Assembly: GCA_005281725.1 (NCBI GenBank)
Contig: SSBO01000012.1
Location: forward strand, 18,938,525-19,002,524
DNA from: Wuchereria bancrofti
Taxonomy: Eukaryota; Nematoda; Chromadorea; Rhabditida; Onchocercidae
DNA length: 64,000 nucleotides
Reading direction: 5' to 3'
In this document: positions 12,211 through 24,100 of the stretch, one piece after another
Layout: every line of letters begins with the position of its first letter
Position numbering within the stretch: position 1 is the first letter of the stretch
The notes under the pieces: generated by a model
Seen by the model: only the letters and a program-made list of their open reading frames with translations
Databases searched by the model: none
What the model was told of the DNA's origin: nothing
Made by a program: the position numbers and the translations under genes

Positions 12211-13388
12211 TCATGGGAAATGATAACGCGGCAAGCGAATTCGTTTCCGTATTTTATTTGACATTGTTATTGGCCGTGGTCGATTGTTTTTGCGATAATA
12301 TAAATTACATGCACTAAAAAGATTTTTAAATAATTTTCATATTTATTATTATTATTATCATTATTATCGTTAACTCTATTATTATTATTACTATTATTAT
12401 TATTGCTATTACTATTCTTGATGAATTACTTATATAAAACGAAAGATTGGTATCACATAGCTACTGAAGCATTGTAAGTTGAAAGGTCAACAGGGATAAA
12501 GCTATTGAACTCATACTATATCAGTAAAATAAATTAGACAAATAAACAAACTTGCACTCTACAGCTCCCATATTGCTACGACGCCATAATGTTGTCTCCT
12601 TAGTACCACAATTTGAGCATACCGAATTAATATGAGTACTAACTGGCTATAGTAATAATTATTTATTTAAAATTATTTATTTAAAATATCGTAGACCATT
12701 TCAAATTATATACTTGTGATAATAATATTTAACAAATAACTATACAAAAATTTAAATATTATAATTTGATAATTTCAAAGGTCAAGTATGCATTATCATA
12801 TACAATTATTATTAATAATCCAATCCTTTATAGTAATCATAAACAGTGAACTCTTCTAATGCTCAATAGAATTAGTGAAATAATTCTCTTAATAATAAGT
12901 ATTCACTAACCTTTTTTTTGAAATTAATAGCAATATTTAATTGAGAATCATTATTAGTTACAAATAATCCTCTAAGTGATTCCGGTGATGCTACTGATGA
13001 AACATTTCTGTGTACAGTTTCAACAGCCTGTTGTTGTTGCTGCTGTTCGTGCTGCATGCATGTCACCTGAAATTCTCCTGACATTACCTCATTAATGCAA
13101 ATTTTCCTTAATTAATTTTTTCATTTAAATAGCTAATTATTGATGAAATATATATGCCATAATATTACTTCACTGAAAAAATCACTCACTCGGATGTGTT
13201 AAAGATTTAAATTAATTTGAACAGAAGTGCTATCGTGTAAAATTGATTACAATTTTGAGGAAACTTTTGAAATGTAAAGAATAAATAAATTAACAATGAT
13301 AAGATATGGGACCTGTTGTGGATATGTTTGATTTTTTGAAGGCATCCATTGTTGGCATAAAAGACCTTGACAAAGACATTTCATTGAA
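12211..13388 (-). CDS. GATA-type zinc-finger transcription factor (single finger)
   Basis: Sequence-specific DNA-binding protein of the nucleus. Four minus-strand exons are in phase: 13388-13313, 13066-12911, 12646-12552 and 12313-12211 (stop TGA 12213-12211). The finger spans the last two exons. It has [18 protein letters not shown], then AVEC, and [15 protein letters not shown] across the join, giving the four zinc-binding Cys in the GATA order C-X2-C-X17-C-X2-C. A basic tail [11 protein letters not shown] follows. ECNACNLY.RKN, where most GATA factors have CNACGLY.KLH, recalls C. elegans ELT-3; this is from memory. The N-terminal part holds a [11 protein letters not shown] stretch and a Gln run (12911-13066). 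The first exon is entered in mid-codon. Either ATG 13384 (four bases after an acceptor, possible trans-splice) starts the protein, or the exons at 13528-14281 belong to it. Confidence 0.85.
12345..12416. repeat. ATT trinucleotide repeat
   Basis: An imperfect (ATT)n run with interruptions, located in the GATA gene intron between the two exons that carry the finger. Confidence 0.85.
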
Positions 13389-13527
13389 CTAAAAATTAGA
13401 GAGTAAACAAGAAATTCTTCTATTACTTTGAATAAATAATATGAGAAAAACAGAAATGGTGTTGCAACTAGAAGAAATACTTATATTTATTTTAGTAAGC
13501 TATGCACATTACAAATTAAAATTACTG

Positions 13528-14281
13528 TCAAACATGCCGCTGATAGTATGATAGTGGATGATGGTGATGATGATAATGATGATAATGAATTTGTGATGGC
13601 TCATCAAAATATTGCACCACTGGTATTCGAGTGGAAGGACGACGGATGAATTCAGGATAGGAGTGAGTGTGTAATGAAGTTGGTTCCATCTGATGCAAAA
13701 CACATATTGTTGGAATCGATCTGTTAGAAGTTTCAGGTGTAATTACATCTAAAATTAGAATCTAAATGAAAGAAATCATCATTTCAAAAAAAAGTGTTAG
13801 TTCAAGTTTAATATTTTTTGATCTATTTTAAATGAGATTCTTGTTTAATTAAGTATAATAAATTTACTATAATATTTCAGCAAATATTTAGTAGTAAAGC
13901 AAACAAATTCAAAAATATTAATAAAAAACTGCTTTAAAAAGTTTAACAAATTTACATAGAACAGTTGTAATGAAATATTTTACAGTAATTCATAAGTACT
14001 GTTAAGTATTTACATTGTAAAATGTTTTATTCTAATTACTTCAACATTTTTTATGGCTGATTTAATGCTATAAAAAAATTTTAATTGATTGGAATTGTCA
14101 GAAAAGATTGCTTTCATCTCTTTAATTAGTTATCTAGATATTTAAGTAAAAGGATTTTTTTGAGTACCTGTGTAAGGATTATGATGATGTCTTGAAGAAT
14201 GATTATTATCGGTAGCTTCACAATCACTCATATGCTTTTCTTCGACAGCAATTCCATTTGAAAATACATTTGTGTAACAAT
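13528..14281 (-). CDS. His-rich exons upstream of the GATA gene
   Basis: Two minus-strand exons join in phase: 14281-14168 and 13748-13528. The frame reads CYTNVFSNGIAVEEKHMSDC, then a His-rich run, then ITPETSNRSIPTICVLHQME and finally HYHHYHHHHHPLSYYQRHV with a TGA at 13530-13528. If translation starts at ATG 14231 after trans-splicing at 14282-14283, the product has 94 residues. Alternatively these are the N-terminal exons of the GATA factor. The next usable donor, GTAATT at 13525, has exactly the phase of the following GATA exon, but TGA lies in frame just before it. A stop by sequencing error, a genuine short isoform and a separate gene are all possible. No known domain was recognised. 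Confidence 0.6.
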
Positions 14282-14563
14282 CTAAAAAAAAAAAACAATT
14301 TTTAATTGAAATAAAAAAAATCCAATAAACAATAAAAAATTACCGAAAAAAGTTTCTTTTGTNNNNNNNNNNNTAAGGATTATGATGATGTCTTGAAGAA
14401 TGATTATTATCGGTAGCTTCACAATCACTCATATGCTTTTCTTCGACAGCAATTCCATTTGAAAATACATTTGTGTAACAATCTAAAAAAAAAAAACAAT
14501 TTTTAATTGAAATAAAAAAAATCCAATAAACAATAAAAAATTACCGAAAAAAGTTTCTTTTGT
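14173..14563. repeat. 190-bp duplicate flanking an 11-N assembly gap
   Basis: Positions 14173-14362 and 14374-14563 appear identical and are separated only by N at 14363-14373. Both copies carry the exon beginning 14281 (second copy near 14480). The second copy lacks the donor because it starts at the gap. This looks like an unresolved contig overlap rather than a true tandem duplication. Confidence 0.9.
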
Positions 14564-14958
14564 TTTAAAGTCTTTTCTTTCTGCTTTTGTATATTTGTTA
14601 AAAAATACAAGCTTAAAATTAAAGGAAAATTTTGTTCTTCAGTTGGTTCAATTTGACAAATGAATTTGAACATTCTTAAAGTATAATTTCAGTAGCCTAT
14701 TATATGCTTTATGGAGGATTTCTGAATTTAGGCGCTAGAATCTTAGCCTGAATCTAAAATTTAATCAAATATGTTTGTAATAAACAAAGCTTGAAGAAAC
14801 AATTAGACAATAATAGATCAATGAAATAAGTTTAACCATCAAAAATTGATGTTTTTCATGTCTTTTTGTGTTCTACCAACCGTACTTTAAGACTAACTAA
14901 GTTATCGCGCTATAGTAGTTAATTTGCTATATTATATTATCAATGTAATTAAAAAAAC

Positions 14959-15044
14959 CAGCCATTATCATCATGATAATGCCCTACAGTCTCCCAGTAA
15001 TCGACTGTTTGATCGCCAAGTTTTGTTGGTGTACGTAATGACAT
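14959..15044 (-). CDS. Probable first exon, ATG directly at a splice acceptor
   Basis: On the minus strand TTTTCAG is followed immediately by ATG at 15044. The frame reads MSLRTPTKLGDQTVDYWETV and then GHYHDDNGW before a GT at 14958. The acceptor placed directly on the ATG suggests spliced-leader trans-splicing. The exon ends in phase 2, which does not join the next recognised exon at 14281; an exon may be missing at the N gap. It is likely the start of the GATA/His-rich gene or of a small separate gene. No family was recognised. Confidence 0.5.
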
Positions 15045-17439
15045 CTGAAAATTAAATTAATGATCAGGAAAAAAATCTTAAATATTAAATAAGAATGTAA
15101 ATATCCCAAAATGTATAACAAATCATAATTTTTTCAGTAATGTTATACTTATTTCTAAATTTTGAACTCATTAATTAGATAATATTTTTAGAAAACCATA
15201 CAACTCTTTTTCGAAAAAAAAATGCTCTAATTTTTTTTATAAAGTCAGTTTAGTTAATTATTCCTTTAGTCTTAAAAATTTTCTTTTTTATAATATTAAA
15301 CAGTAAGTTTCAAAGAGTTAATATTAAAAAAAAAAATCAATCCAGAAGTTGAAATTAATTTCCACATATTACATAATTTATTACATAATATTCAATCTAC
15401 CATTAGTTTCATCATTCTGAAACTATTTAATTCAGGCAGAAGAAAGCTAATTAATCTCTTCAAAAATTTTTGGAAATAAATAAATATTAAGCTAGAGAAA
15501 TATCATATCAAAATGATTAGGATTATCATTGTGCAGCAGGACAAATTTATAGGTAGCTTGGCTATCGTTTACCTTCTTATCTTATCAACTTCATAAATCA
15601 GATTATCTCTCATAACAACTTTTTTACCGTATCTGTTGACATAATAAAATGTATTTGTTGACTAATTACTAGTTACTTAATTTCTCTTTTTTTTCCTTAA
15701 ATCTCATTAATGATAATCTTCTGTTCTATACATAGCCATTTATTAGATTCATATAATCAAGCACAAATTATTGATAACAAATTTGAATTGCTTTTAATAA
15801 AGCTAGTAGAAAATGTTTTGTTGTTTATAAAAATAAGTTTTAATTAAATTCAAAAACTACTTCATTAACAATTGTCACTACTATTTTCCTTTTTTCCTTT
15901 TTTGCTCAAAGTGTGCAAAAGTCTGTGTTAACTTCAAAATAAATTTTCTTAATTAATATCAAAATTCTACGACAAACAAACTATTTATAACGTTACATTA
16001 AGTTAGAAAAAAAGAAAAGAATTTCATTTCCTTTTATTAAATTGGGTTAGTAATGAGTAGTTAAAACAAAAAAAGGAAGGAACGATGCATAGCAAATATA
16101 CCGGTCGCTATCTGACATTTCAATATGCTGAATTGAAAAGCATAAGTAATAAGCAATCAGAAGTATTCAGAAATCTTTGGGTTATCTTTGTTCATTTCAA
16201 ATTTGTTGTTTGGTACTTGAAATCATTTTCTGCTGACTGTTCATTCTTCTAACATATCGGCATATCTCTTTGATCATTCAGTTGAGCAGCCGAATGATAG
16301 CAACATATTTTGATGACAAATGTGTCACTTCAAATTATACATGTGTCATCCATATCTGAATAATTGGTTTTCTACAACTTTTACAATATTTACTACTAAC
16401 TTAAATATTAAATTAATGATGTCAATTTAATTTATATATAATTATTAGCCACAAACATTGTTCTTATTCAATCGATTATATTATTTCATTTCATGAATAG
16501 TAACTATCAGTTTATAAAGAAGTGAGAAATGAGAATATCAACAGGACAAATATTGTTTACCATGATATTCAGTTATTAAATTTTATTTACTAAATGTAAA
16601 TATATTAAATGTACAAACTTTTAGATTAAATTTCAATTTTACTTTTAAAGTAGAATGAAAAATTTTATTTCATTACTTACTTTTTTTTATATCAAATGTG
16701 TCACTGTTTCACTTTAGCATAACAATAATTTATTATATTATATTTTGATTATTTTACATAATTTTTTCCTTTTTCCTCAACATAATAATTTGCAATTACT
16801 ATTTCCCAGATACCACACTTTCAATATAATCTAGACAAAGAGTTTCTTGCTTGAACAAAGAAAAAATGAAATATAATAAGTAATTGTTCCTGAATGTCCA
16901 ATTAAAATACAATATCAAACAACAATATCATATATATATATATATGTATATACTGTTGATTTTTAGTTTCCATGCAGAATAAATTCATGCATTATAACTA
17001 ATAAATACTGAGTGTAATACCTGTTAATATTAACGTTTCAAAATGATTGTACAGCATTTGATTGTGAAATTTATTGATTTTATGAGTGATGACGATGAAT
17101 CAGTGGAGGCATTCTTTCTATCAACACAATTTCGCATTTTAAAAGCAAATTTATCGCATCCCATCCTGCTCCTCTCTCAATTCTCTATGCTGTCACCAAT
17201 CTCAGCATAAATGACATAGCAACGTTGGGTGACAAATAATCATAGCTAATACTCGAACTATTATTTGCTAAATTATTCTGTGTTGGTCATTTTTGCTTTA
17301 CTAGCATTTCATTCATTCATCCATTTCTTTCTACTGAAAAATTAAATTTTTTTTTTAAATTGCATTTTCAAAAGGATATCATTAGTCATTGGATTATTCA
17401 TTACTGATTCACCTAAGAAATGTATTATTGCATACAACG
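15045..17439. other. Intergenic region between divergent genes
   Basis: It separates the minus-strand GATA cluster from the plus-strand syntaxin gene, so it must hold both promoters. Only AT-rich sequence was seen, with a short (TA)n run near 16931-16948. No exon is supportable. Confidence 0.5.
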
Positions 17440-20400
17440 ATGAAAGATCGATCGAGTGAATTTAGGGTAAGTTTATGATAGATTTGATTTGATGATTATT
17501 ATTCATTATAAGTGTTATTCATCAATTTCAATGAAATGTGTTTATTGTTTAATTTATTGTTTAATTAATTTTTATCAATCTTTCATTCAAATGGAAACAA
17601 AATTAAATTTTATCGGTTTAAAATCATTAATACATTTGTTAGATTCCTTCGTTTTTTCCTTACTTCGAAAGAAATTACAGTTATCTTCTAATTATTTTCA
17701 AACTTCTTTTATACTTTGTTTACTTAAAGACATCACATGTTTGAGTAATTTATTTTGTTAATTAATTTATTAAAAATTTTAAGAACTCAAGAGTGAAATT
17801 TTATAAATCAACAAATAATTAATTAATTAATTAAAAATGCTTAAATTTATTACTATAAATAGCTTACTTGTTATTGAAATCGTACGGGAATGAGCAACAG
17901 TAATAACTGAAATAGTAATGAATTTTTGAGAATTTAAATGGAAGATTCTATTATTATATCAATTCTAATTTTTCACAAATTTGAATAGCACAATTTCTGT
18001 GAATTTTTGATTAACATAGTATAATCGAAGTAAATCAAATTCGAAATATCAAACAACTGATAGTACTTCCGACATTATTAATCAACCGTATTTGAATAAA
18101 CCAATTTTACTTTAATATTCCTCCATAGTTTGAATTTAAGTTTTTCGTATATGTGAGATTTCTTTTATCCAATTAAAATTTGGGATTCAAAAATATTTCA
18201 TTGAAATAAAAACATTAACCCATCATAATTTCAAACTGAAACTATTTTAGATAATAATATTTTAGCAAATCCTTCTTTTAAGTGTTTGGTAGTTTTACAT
18301 TTGTAAATTTTCGAAACTTACAAAAAATAACTTTTTTCTTTTTCTTTGCAGCAAAAGGCTGATCAATTTTTAACGGATGATTACACACTCATTTCGATTG
18401 ATGCTGAACCAAATGTCACTTTTGCGTGTAATAGTTCGTTTTTTGCTGAAATTGACGAAATTCGAAATGTAATGGCCAAATTATCAGACGATGTTGCCAG
18501 CATGAAATTGCAGCTGCGTTCAACCTTAGCTCAAACTATCGTTGATGGTAACGAAAAGGTAACAAATGTTTAATTCATTATCATGAAAGTAATTACAAGT
18601 TGGAGTGATAAGATATAAATTATTATCAGTAAACTTCAACAAGTTACTTTTAGTCAAATTATGAAATTTTTGGTAACTTTAGCCAAGGTTAGCCAAGAAA
18701 TCCTTGTTTTCTACAGGAAAACTTTAATGACTGAAGAAATATTAGTTAATTGGCGAAAGCAGTCCAATTTATTTAGCCTTAAAAGGGTTCGTTTTCCTAC
18801 GTATAAAACAGTATACCTGATAAGAGATGTTTCTAGTAAAGAGTTGGCCAATACAAGCTAAAAGCATTGCTTATCATGTTTCTCAAATTTAATCGTTTCG
18901 ACGGAATGTTAAAAAGCTATGACATTTGTAACTAATTGAACCGATGATCTCTATTATGATTTTTTTTTTCTTTTTTTGGTAGGCTCGGCTTCAAAAGAGC
19001 TTCTTTTTTGTTAAGCATTAAAATGCTTGTCATCCATTGTCATATATACAAATCATTTTTCGTCAACATGTCACAATCGATCAAGTCGACACTTCCAAAC
19101 TCTAATTTTCTCATTGATCATTCTGATACATCGATTTGTGTAGCTTTTTCATCTCGCCGATTTACTTCAGATGTCAAAACAACATAAAGTAAACTTCTTC
19201 AGCAACTCTCATCTATCCGTGAGATGATTTCTTCCAATTAACCATCGATAATCGGTCAATCGATCTTCACCAGTCTCCTATCATTCGAAATTAGCCTCAT
19301 TCGATATATGTTAGCAAGCAGTTTCCAGGCCAAATAACTATACTATATATTAGAAAAATACTTTCTGATCCAAATTAGGAAGCAATTTCTTGGTTAAAAT
19401 ATATTTTTGATATTACACACTAATTTTACGGCATTGTAGTTCAAATATTAAAAGAAAGAAACGCAATTCGAATTTAATTAGTGGAAAGAACAAAAAATGA
19501 AAAATAAGTATTATAGAATGATTGTATTTGTTTAATAATGTATTCAAATATAAGAGAACAAATTTCAACAGTTATTTTTATATTAACTTATTACTTTATT
19601 ATTATTATTCTTTTCTCACTATGATTTTTATTGTTTAAATTTTTAATTTAAATAAAATTGCAATTAAAGGAAAAGCTGGATGAATGTATGGCTGGTATAA
19701 AGCATCGTTCTGGTTTATTGCGAAAACATTTGTTAGCAATGAAAGAGAATGTTAAAAAAACAGAAAATGGAAAAATCATTGGAATTAGCAAACGCATCCA
19801 TCAATATCATATTGAAGCATTGTTAAAAAAGCTTTCAAATTTACTGGAAATATTTAATACTGCTCAATTAGATTACAGAACGGAAGTTGCAAGTTAGTCT
19901 TATTTTACTAAAATTATCGTTAACATATTACCATAATTTCTATTAAAATTTATTGAGATAATAGAAAAGAAAAAAGAGGAGAAAAATGAAAAAAAAGTAA
20001 AGATTAATTAGTTTAGCGTTATAAATAAACTATAGCAATGATAGTAGGTAAATGAAAAAAGAAAGAAAAAAGAGAAATCTTATAAATTTAATCACTGATT
20101 TTAATGATAAAATCAATGATTAAAAAGAGTTTGAAAATTTCAATCATAATTTTAACTTTGCAAATTGTAACATGATTAAATTTCTGTTCATTTTTTCAAA
20201 CGATTCTTATTATTTAACTGTTCATTTGATAAGGAATGAAGAAAAAAGGATATAAAGAAGTAATATGGATTAGTGAGCAATTTAAATTGAATATCACTGC
20301 ATCGATTTTTATCATAATTCCATGTCAATTAAGAACGAATCAAGCGACAATTAGATATTGCTGGTGAGTATGTGACAGAGGATGAAATTAATACAATGAT

Positions 20401-21130
20401 TGATTCCAAATCATCGGAAATTTTCAATAGGTTATTTTATATAAAGTGTTGACTACAAAATGAAGCAAAAGTTGAAAAAATTTATCATATCATTAGTAAT
20501 ATGCAATAAGTATCAAGTTGATGATAATGATAAGAGTTGTAGTAAAAGGTAGGAAAAAAGCAAATTTTTGGAAAAGATTTTAAAGGAAGAATTAATTTTG
20601 GTAATTGTAATGAATATAATTTTCAGACATGTACGTTCATCACAATTAAAATCAGCTTTTGATGATGCTAGCTTAAGGCATAATGAAATCTTAAATTTAG
20701 AAACAAATATCAAAGAACTTAGTGATTTATACAACGATATGAATTTTCTCATACATGCACAGGTAAAACTTATTCATATTTCAATTATCGTTTAACATAT
20801 CATTTTTACATATATTAGACTAGAATAAAATAGTTATGGTTAAGAAAAAAAAGGGTTTGATAACGACGATATATAGTGATAATAATTATCATTATTATTA
20901 ATATGTCATCAAATGACATTGATTGATTATTATAGGGTGAAAGGGTGGATCGAATTGATCGAAATGTTAATGATGCGTTTAATTATGTGACAGCTGGTAG
21001 TCAACAAGCACAGGTAACTGTACAATGTCGACAAGCGATGGTAAATAAAAAGTTATATTGTAGTATTGGATGTATCATAATTGTTGGCTTAATTTTAACT
21101 ATTTTTATTATTTATTTTTTAATTAAATGA
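17440..21130 (+). CDS. Syntaxin (Qa-SNARE), complete
   Basis: Target-membrane SNARE that drives vesicle fusion. Six exons, all in phase: 17440-17466, 18352-18558, 19670-19892, 20334-20430, 20627-20762 and 20936-21130 (stop 21128-21130), 294 residues. MKDRSSEFR is split off in a first exon with a GTAAGT donor. An Habc bundle runs from SSFFAEIDEIRNVMAKLSDD through LDECMAGIKHRSGLLRKHLL to KRIKRQLDIAGEYVTEDEIN. The SNARE heptads (RHNEILNLETNIKELSDLYN to VNDAFNYV) have the zero-layer Gln just before GERVDRID, at an exon border. A C-terminal anchor IGCIIIVGLILTIFIIYFLI follows. Length and order fit plasma-membrane syntaxins (UNC-64/STX1 class). The wording is divergent, so I do not name an orthologue. 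Confidence 0.94.
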
Positions 21131-24100
21131 TTATTTCATTACCATTTGTTCTTTTTTTTAATTCAAAGATAAAAGGAATATTTTTATGAATTTTGAACAT
21201 ATGCAAATATTCATAAATTGCTAACTTATGATGCCAGTTAGTTATTAAATTATCGTTTTCTTTTTTATCACTAAAAATTGATCAGATTAATAATTTCATT
21301 AATTGAAAATTAATTAATTTCTTAACATTATAAACGATCACATTGATACATTAATCTCAACAATCTTATGATTGTTGATACTTAAATTTTGATTGTTTGC
21401 CAGTTAAATTGAGACAGTTAATTGTATAATAATTAAAAAAGGAGTCAGTGATAAGAATTACACAGTAAAATTATCAATAATGTGATGCATTTTATCTCCA
21501 TGTAAATCTTTCACTTATTATAATAGTTTTTGTTTTTATTCCTAAAATAGGTAAGAAAATGACAGAAAAGTTGTACATCTATTAATCAAAATTTAAAAAA
21601 ATAATTTTTCTTTTTGCCTATTTACTGCACTATACCATATCATTGCTAAATTGGATTGAATTTAAAATTCATTTCATAAAATTTAAACAAAATGATGAGA
21701 AGATTGTTGTTTGTTTATTTAGTCATTGTGGTTGTTTATTCTTATATTATAATAATCATTCTCTACTATGTATACTTATAACTATTGATTGCAAGCAACT
21801 TTGCATTTAATAAATTCAGTCTTTCTCATCAGTGCTTCATGCATACTAGTATGTATTTGCAAAATGATTTTTGAAATTAGCATTAATAATCACTTCCATA
21901 TCTTCTACATTTATCAATATTATCATTTAATTACCAACGTTACTAATACTCTTACGCGATTATAAAGCTGAATTTGAAAAATTTTGAATTTGAGAAGAAT
22001 TTGTTAAAGTTTAGTGTTTAATGCATTGGTGTAAAATGCAATGTTTCATCATAATCGTCAGCTCATTAATGAGCAATTAATTTTAATCAAATATCGATAA
22101 GAAAAGTTGAAAAGTTTTCAAGGATGCCATTTGTTCTTTCACTCTCTTTCTCCTTTCAGTTGTTTCTGATATTAATAACAAATCTGTAATTTTCATCGTC
22201 TTATTGAACTATCACTTCATTTTGTTCTCGAAACTTTGAAATTAAGCTATAGGCAGAACAAATATATCTAGTAAAATGCAAGAATTTCAGCAAAAATTCA
22301 TACATTCGATTTGACTGATTCTATCAATTAGGTCATTGTAAGATCAATGAATGCTTCTTCTTCTTGCTGATAGTTTTAACTCACAAATATTTCTAACCTG
22401 AAAATTGTTGTCTGATAAAAATTGTCATCTCTAGTCCGAAACTAATATCATAGGTATAATTTATGATTGTGAAACAATGCAGTATAAAAGTTTTATGCTT
22501 ATATAACGAGAAGCAAACCTTTTTGAAAATTATTATTAATATGATGAAATGACACGGCAAAATGAAAATAATCCCGTTTCAAGTAATTATTAAAATATTA
22601 ATAAGGAAAAAGTAGTGAAATTTTTGAATATTATTTATTATACTTGGAATAATTGATTAGAAATAATATTTGTAGGGAATAGTAATTCGTTTACAGTTTA
22701 AATTACAATTTACGTGCATTTTTTTATATTATCGGTTTATAAAGGGAAAAACAGAAACAAAAATTATTTGCAACATTATTAATATTCTCATTTAATTTCA
22801 GATAAGTAAAGTACTTTGGATGATAAAAGTTTGTTTACAACTCTTTTTTCTTTTCTTGTTAATATAATCAAAATTTTATTGGTTTCTCTTTTTCACTTGT
22901 TTTATTTTACAAGTATTTTCAGTAATAAGCTATTATAATAAGATATGCTTAATTGAGTGACTAGTGAATCATTCCGTATTCTTCTTTCTAAATGTCTAAG
23001 AAATATTTTTCTAAAGAATCTTATAAAGACACATATATAAACTTAACTTTCGCCAAATTTATCAGTTTGAAAATTTAATGTTATTAGAGTTATTTGATGC
23101 TAATACATATTTTAGTTTTCTTATTCTAATAGCATTATAATTATTACATAAGAAGAATTATTAGCCTGGATAAATGTATTCATTCAGCAAGATCAATTCA
23201 AAATGATCTAATTTATGACTGTATTTGCCACATGCAATTTGGCAGTTTAAAAGATGCTAACAATATTTTTAAATTCAATGACATTTAAATTAATATGATC
23301 TATCAAATATCTTTTTCATCTTAACAATTGCAATAAAATTATTGTTGTAATCAAGTTTCATATTCCAAGTTTATTTTGTATGTTTATTTTTTAATTCATT
23401 CCCATCACATACTAATTGATTACTTATAAACCCAAAATGAAAATATTTCCTTTTACTAGTCCATTATTATAAGCAAAAGATATGATAAATATGAATTATC
23501 ATATCTTTTGCTTATTTCCCTGAAATACTTTTTTTCACTTTCTATATTTTAAAATTATTATATAATTAAATTAGAAGCTGAAAAGAAAAGAAAAAAGCAA
23601 AGAATTTCTCATATTTAAAATAGGAGCATAGTAAATAAAGAAAGAAATGATTAAAATAATGTTCAATTGATTACATTCTCTTCATTAACTATTATTTACT
23701 ATTATTGAATTTCTCACTCATTTTGTAAATTAGAAAAAATTTTTTTAACTGGTATTCGCTTATAGCAACTGCTAATATTGTTAATGCAAAAGTAAAGCGA
23801 AATAAAAAAGTGGAAAATACATTTCATTGAAACAAAAAAAGAAATTGCAATCCGGTAGGATTAATTTTCTAGACTAATTCTCTTCCTTTTTTTTACATTT
23901 CTCTTTGTAATTTCATGCTATCCTAACACAAATCTAAATGTAATCTTTCGCAAATCGCAAGTTGTGATCATACTTTTACATAGTAAAACTTATATAAGAA
24001 ATTGAGCAATGCATAGGTAAAATTTTAAATTTAAGATTAATAAACTAGTTATTGGAAAATTAAATCATAAGAGAAAAAACATGATCAGTATTAGCATACA

